Source: Rosellinia necatrix (taxonomy: Eukaryota > Ascomycota > Sordariomycetes > Xylariales > Xylariaceae). Taken from it: a DNA stretch of 64,000 nucleotides. Below are positions 62,075 through 64,000 of the stretch, piece by piece (positions within the stretch are counted from its first letter, which is position 1; every line of letters starts with the position of its first letter). Where the stretch lies: contig JAGYVD010000001.1 of NCBI GenBank assembly GCA_021209875.1, forward strand, positions 1,922,001-1,986,000, given 5' to 3'. Under the pieces are notes generated by a model. It worked only from the letters and a program-made list of their open reading frames with translations, had not been told where the DNA came from and did not search any database. The translations under genes and the position numbers were made by a program.

Positions 62075-63541
62075 ATGGGCTGTGGAATTCGTCTACTAAG
62101 TGTGCGCTTCGACTAGTCTAAATCGTGAAGCATTTACGGGCGTTTTGGGATCGGCGGATCATTTGTCTTGCATATATGAGCAGATTATCTTAATTGTCTG
62201 AAGGTTTTTATTTTGGATGACAGCGAAGCGACGACAGGAAGTGCCCCGACATGGCAGGGTGCCACTTGTTGGTCGTTATAATGCCCAGACTGGCATGAAC
62301 TATCTTCTTTTGTCTTGCTGTTTATCACCGCGTCGGTGTGACGGTCAACTATCATTTGCTTATTTTGTCATATTGGCGTGCCTGGCGAGTTAATCACACT
62401 CGGATCCGGGATGGAAAGGATGGAAAGGGCATTATATGGATTATGCAAGGCGCTATTAGGGGATTGAGGTAAGACTCGACAATTTTAGTCTCGTGCCATA
62501 GATGCGCGTGTGGATATCAACCTGGAATGTATAGATATATATCTATTGCTGCATTTAACGTCGAAAGCTTCGTCATATGTCTCGCCTATCTCATCCGTGA
62601 TTCCCGAGTCTGAGTGTGACCCTATTATTCAGTTGTCCATTGTTCTAAGGCATATGCACGAACCCTAGACACATGGTATATAACACATATTTTTGGCGCC
62701 TCTGATGCTCAACGCGGTATCCTCATCTCTCATCGAACACCCTTAAATTTTCATCCTGCCTAGCCACCAAGCATTTGAATAAACTAAACAGTCAATCGAA
62801 AAATTCACCCCGAAAGCCGTTCCCGCGCGGTATGTGCTTGTCCGTATATATACATGCTTATCCGCTGCATATATCGCCCTCTTGTCTATACCCGTATTTG
62901 GCCAAGTTCATAGGGAGCTGGACGTGGATGGCTGACAATTGGAGTGGTATATTCTAACGCCTCATTATGAACTTGAAACTAAATCTCGCCTGGTTATGCC
63001 CCCAGACGGGAAAATCAAACCAGAAACAACAATCGGCAAACGGATTCTGGGGACACGACGAAGTGGAAGATGAGCAGGGGAAAAGAACCCCATGGCCCCA
63101 CGAAGGTAGAAGGAATACTGAAAAGAAAATCAACATAAAACTCAAACCGTCCTTTCCCGTTCCATTTCCCTTTCCCTTTCCCCTCTTCCCATTCCCTTTT
63201 CAGTCCCCCCTTGCCTCTTTCGTCTCATGCGCTTCCGGCTCACACCCGAATCATTCAATCAATCAATCAATCATCCGTGATAGTGGGCTGAGAAACCTTA
63301 ATGTGACCCGTGTGATATAGTGTCCCGGGAGGTCCTGCGCATCTCATGCGCTGACTGACCTTCCTTATTCCTCCAATCCATCCATGTCTCTCGTAAAAAT
63401 CCTCCGAAAAAACGCCGCGTGTCGCAGAATAACGAGCCAACAAGTGTTCGAAAGGCAAACCTATCATTTCCCGCTTTCCCTTACGCCACGCATTTTGTTC
63501 GACAATGAAAATCCCCATCGTAATCAAAGGGGTTGCAAATA
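62075..63541. other. Region between two convergent genes
   Basis: About 1.5 kb between the F-box stop (+) and the stop of the minus-strand gene at the right edge. It should include both 3' UTRs. A TTTCCC-type repeat (about 63150-63205) and a CAAT run (63253-63275) are visible. No exon is recognised. Confidence 0.5.
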
Positions 63542-64000
63542 TCAAGTACCCCATCGATTTTGCTGGCCCGTACGGCCCATCCCAGTTGACCCTATGTAGG
63601 TATTATTCATACCTGGGGACGAATACAGGGACGCGGCGTTTGAACCCGATGAGCGCTGCTGTTGTGGCACAGTCCCGCTACTGAGGGTGTACGAATTGCC
63701 CCCGATACCGATGTTGCCATGGCTAGCGCCTGAATCAAGACTCATCTCAAATAAGCTCGAGTCGGAGAAGGTGGGGAAGGTAGATGAAAGACCTGAATGA
63801 GAGGTATTGTGTGTTGTTGCGGCGGCTGACGTCTGCCGCGCGCCAAAATGCGGCGAATGGTTTGCGACTCCATGGTTCGTTGCACTGCTGGAGCGGTAAG
63901 TGGTGTTGTCTAGAGGTGATGCCGTGGGCGTTCGACGCGTTGCGAACGCGGCATTATTGTGCATCAGTGATGGTGATCCACGGTAATTATTCTCCGTTTG
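63542..64000 (-). CDS. C-terminal part of an Asn/Ser/Gln-rich protein (5' part beyond window)
   Basis: The minus-strand frame is open from the window edge (64000) to a TGA at 63542, about 152 codons. It has no in-window start that must be used, so this is the last exon or exon part of a longer gene. The sequence is low-complexity: RRTPTASPLDN and NYRGSPSL (possible SP/TP phosphosites), FSDSSLFEMSLDSG, then GNSYTLSSGTVPQQQRSSGSN and an end at GQQNRWGT. This composition is common in tails of fungal transcription or RNA-binding proteins, but I cannot name a family. Codon use is ordinary for the window. Confidence 0.6.
   Translation of the reverse strand, partial: QTENNYRGSPSLMHNNAAFATRRTPTASPLDNTTYRSSSATNHGVANHSPHFGARQTSAAATTHNTSHSGLSSTFPTFSDSSLFEMSLDSGASHGNIGIGGNSYTLSSGTVPQQQRSSGSNAASLYSSPGMNNTYIGSTGMGRTGQQNRWGT

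Overview
The window is nuclear DNA of a filamentous ascomycete, most likely a Sordariomycete. Genes carry short GT-AG introns of about 55-240 nt with CTRAY-type branch points. The conserved genes are Pezizomycotina types (Tom20, Exo84, an Msb2 signalling mucin with its conserved tail, a DUF3112 membrane protein), and AT-rich, gene-free islands of the kind left by repeat-induced point mutation lie between ordinary GC-balanced genes. Gene density is low: thirteen or fourteen protein genes and one tRNA in 64 kb. Intergenic DNA is full of GGTA/TACC-rich palindromic tracts.

Left part (1-21 kb): TOM20 (-, partial at the left edge) and EXO84 (+) are divergent. Then come the catalytic subunit of protein phosphatase 2A (+, seven exons, with one apparent extra T that breaks the frame), a DUF3112 seven-helix-type membrane protein (-), a major-facilitator transporter of the Dal5/allantoate-permease type (-), and the signalling mucin MSB2 (-) with a 75-nt tandem repeat.

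Middle (21-46 kb): about 6.5 kb with no supported gene leads into an AT-rich island (about 27.7-30.66 kb). A six-exon FKBP12 prolyl isomerase gene (-) sits directly beside the island; its exons are 21-125 nt, so it does not show as a long open frame. Next are a SprT-like zinc metalloprotease (+), a two-exon APH/choline-kinase-like phosphotransferase (+), an intron-containing tRNA-Pro(CGG), a four-exon F-box protein (-) and the tRNA methyltransferase TRM1 (-).

Right part (46-64 kb): a second AT-rich island (about 45.84-48.99 kb), a three-exon conserved fungal protein of unknown function whose last intron is GC-AG (-), about 8 kb with no supported gene, a two-exon F-box protein (+), and the 3' part of an Asn/Ser/Gln-rich protein (-) that runs off the right edge.

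The genes are unrelated housekeeping, signalling and transport functions. I see no operon-like logic, biosynthetic cluster, CRISPR array or intact mobile element, and no convincing new multi-gene system. The points most worth checking are the PP2A frameshift, the intron-rich FKBP12, the GC-AG intron, the MSB2 repeat array, the two AT-rich islands, and a 25-bp element repeated at 38.8 and 45.7 kb.
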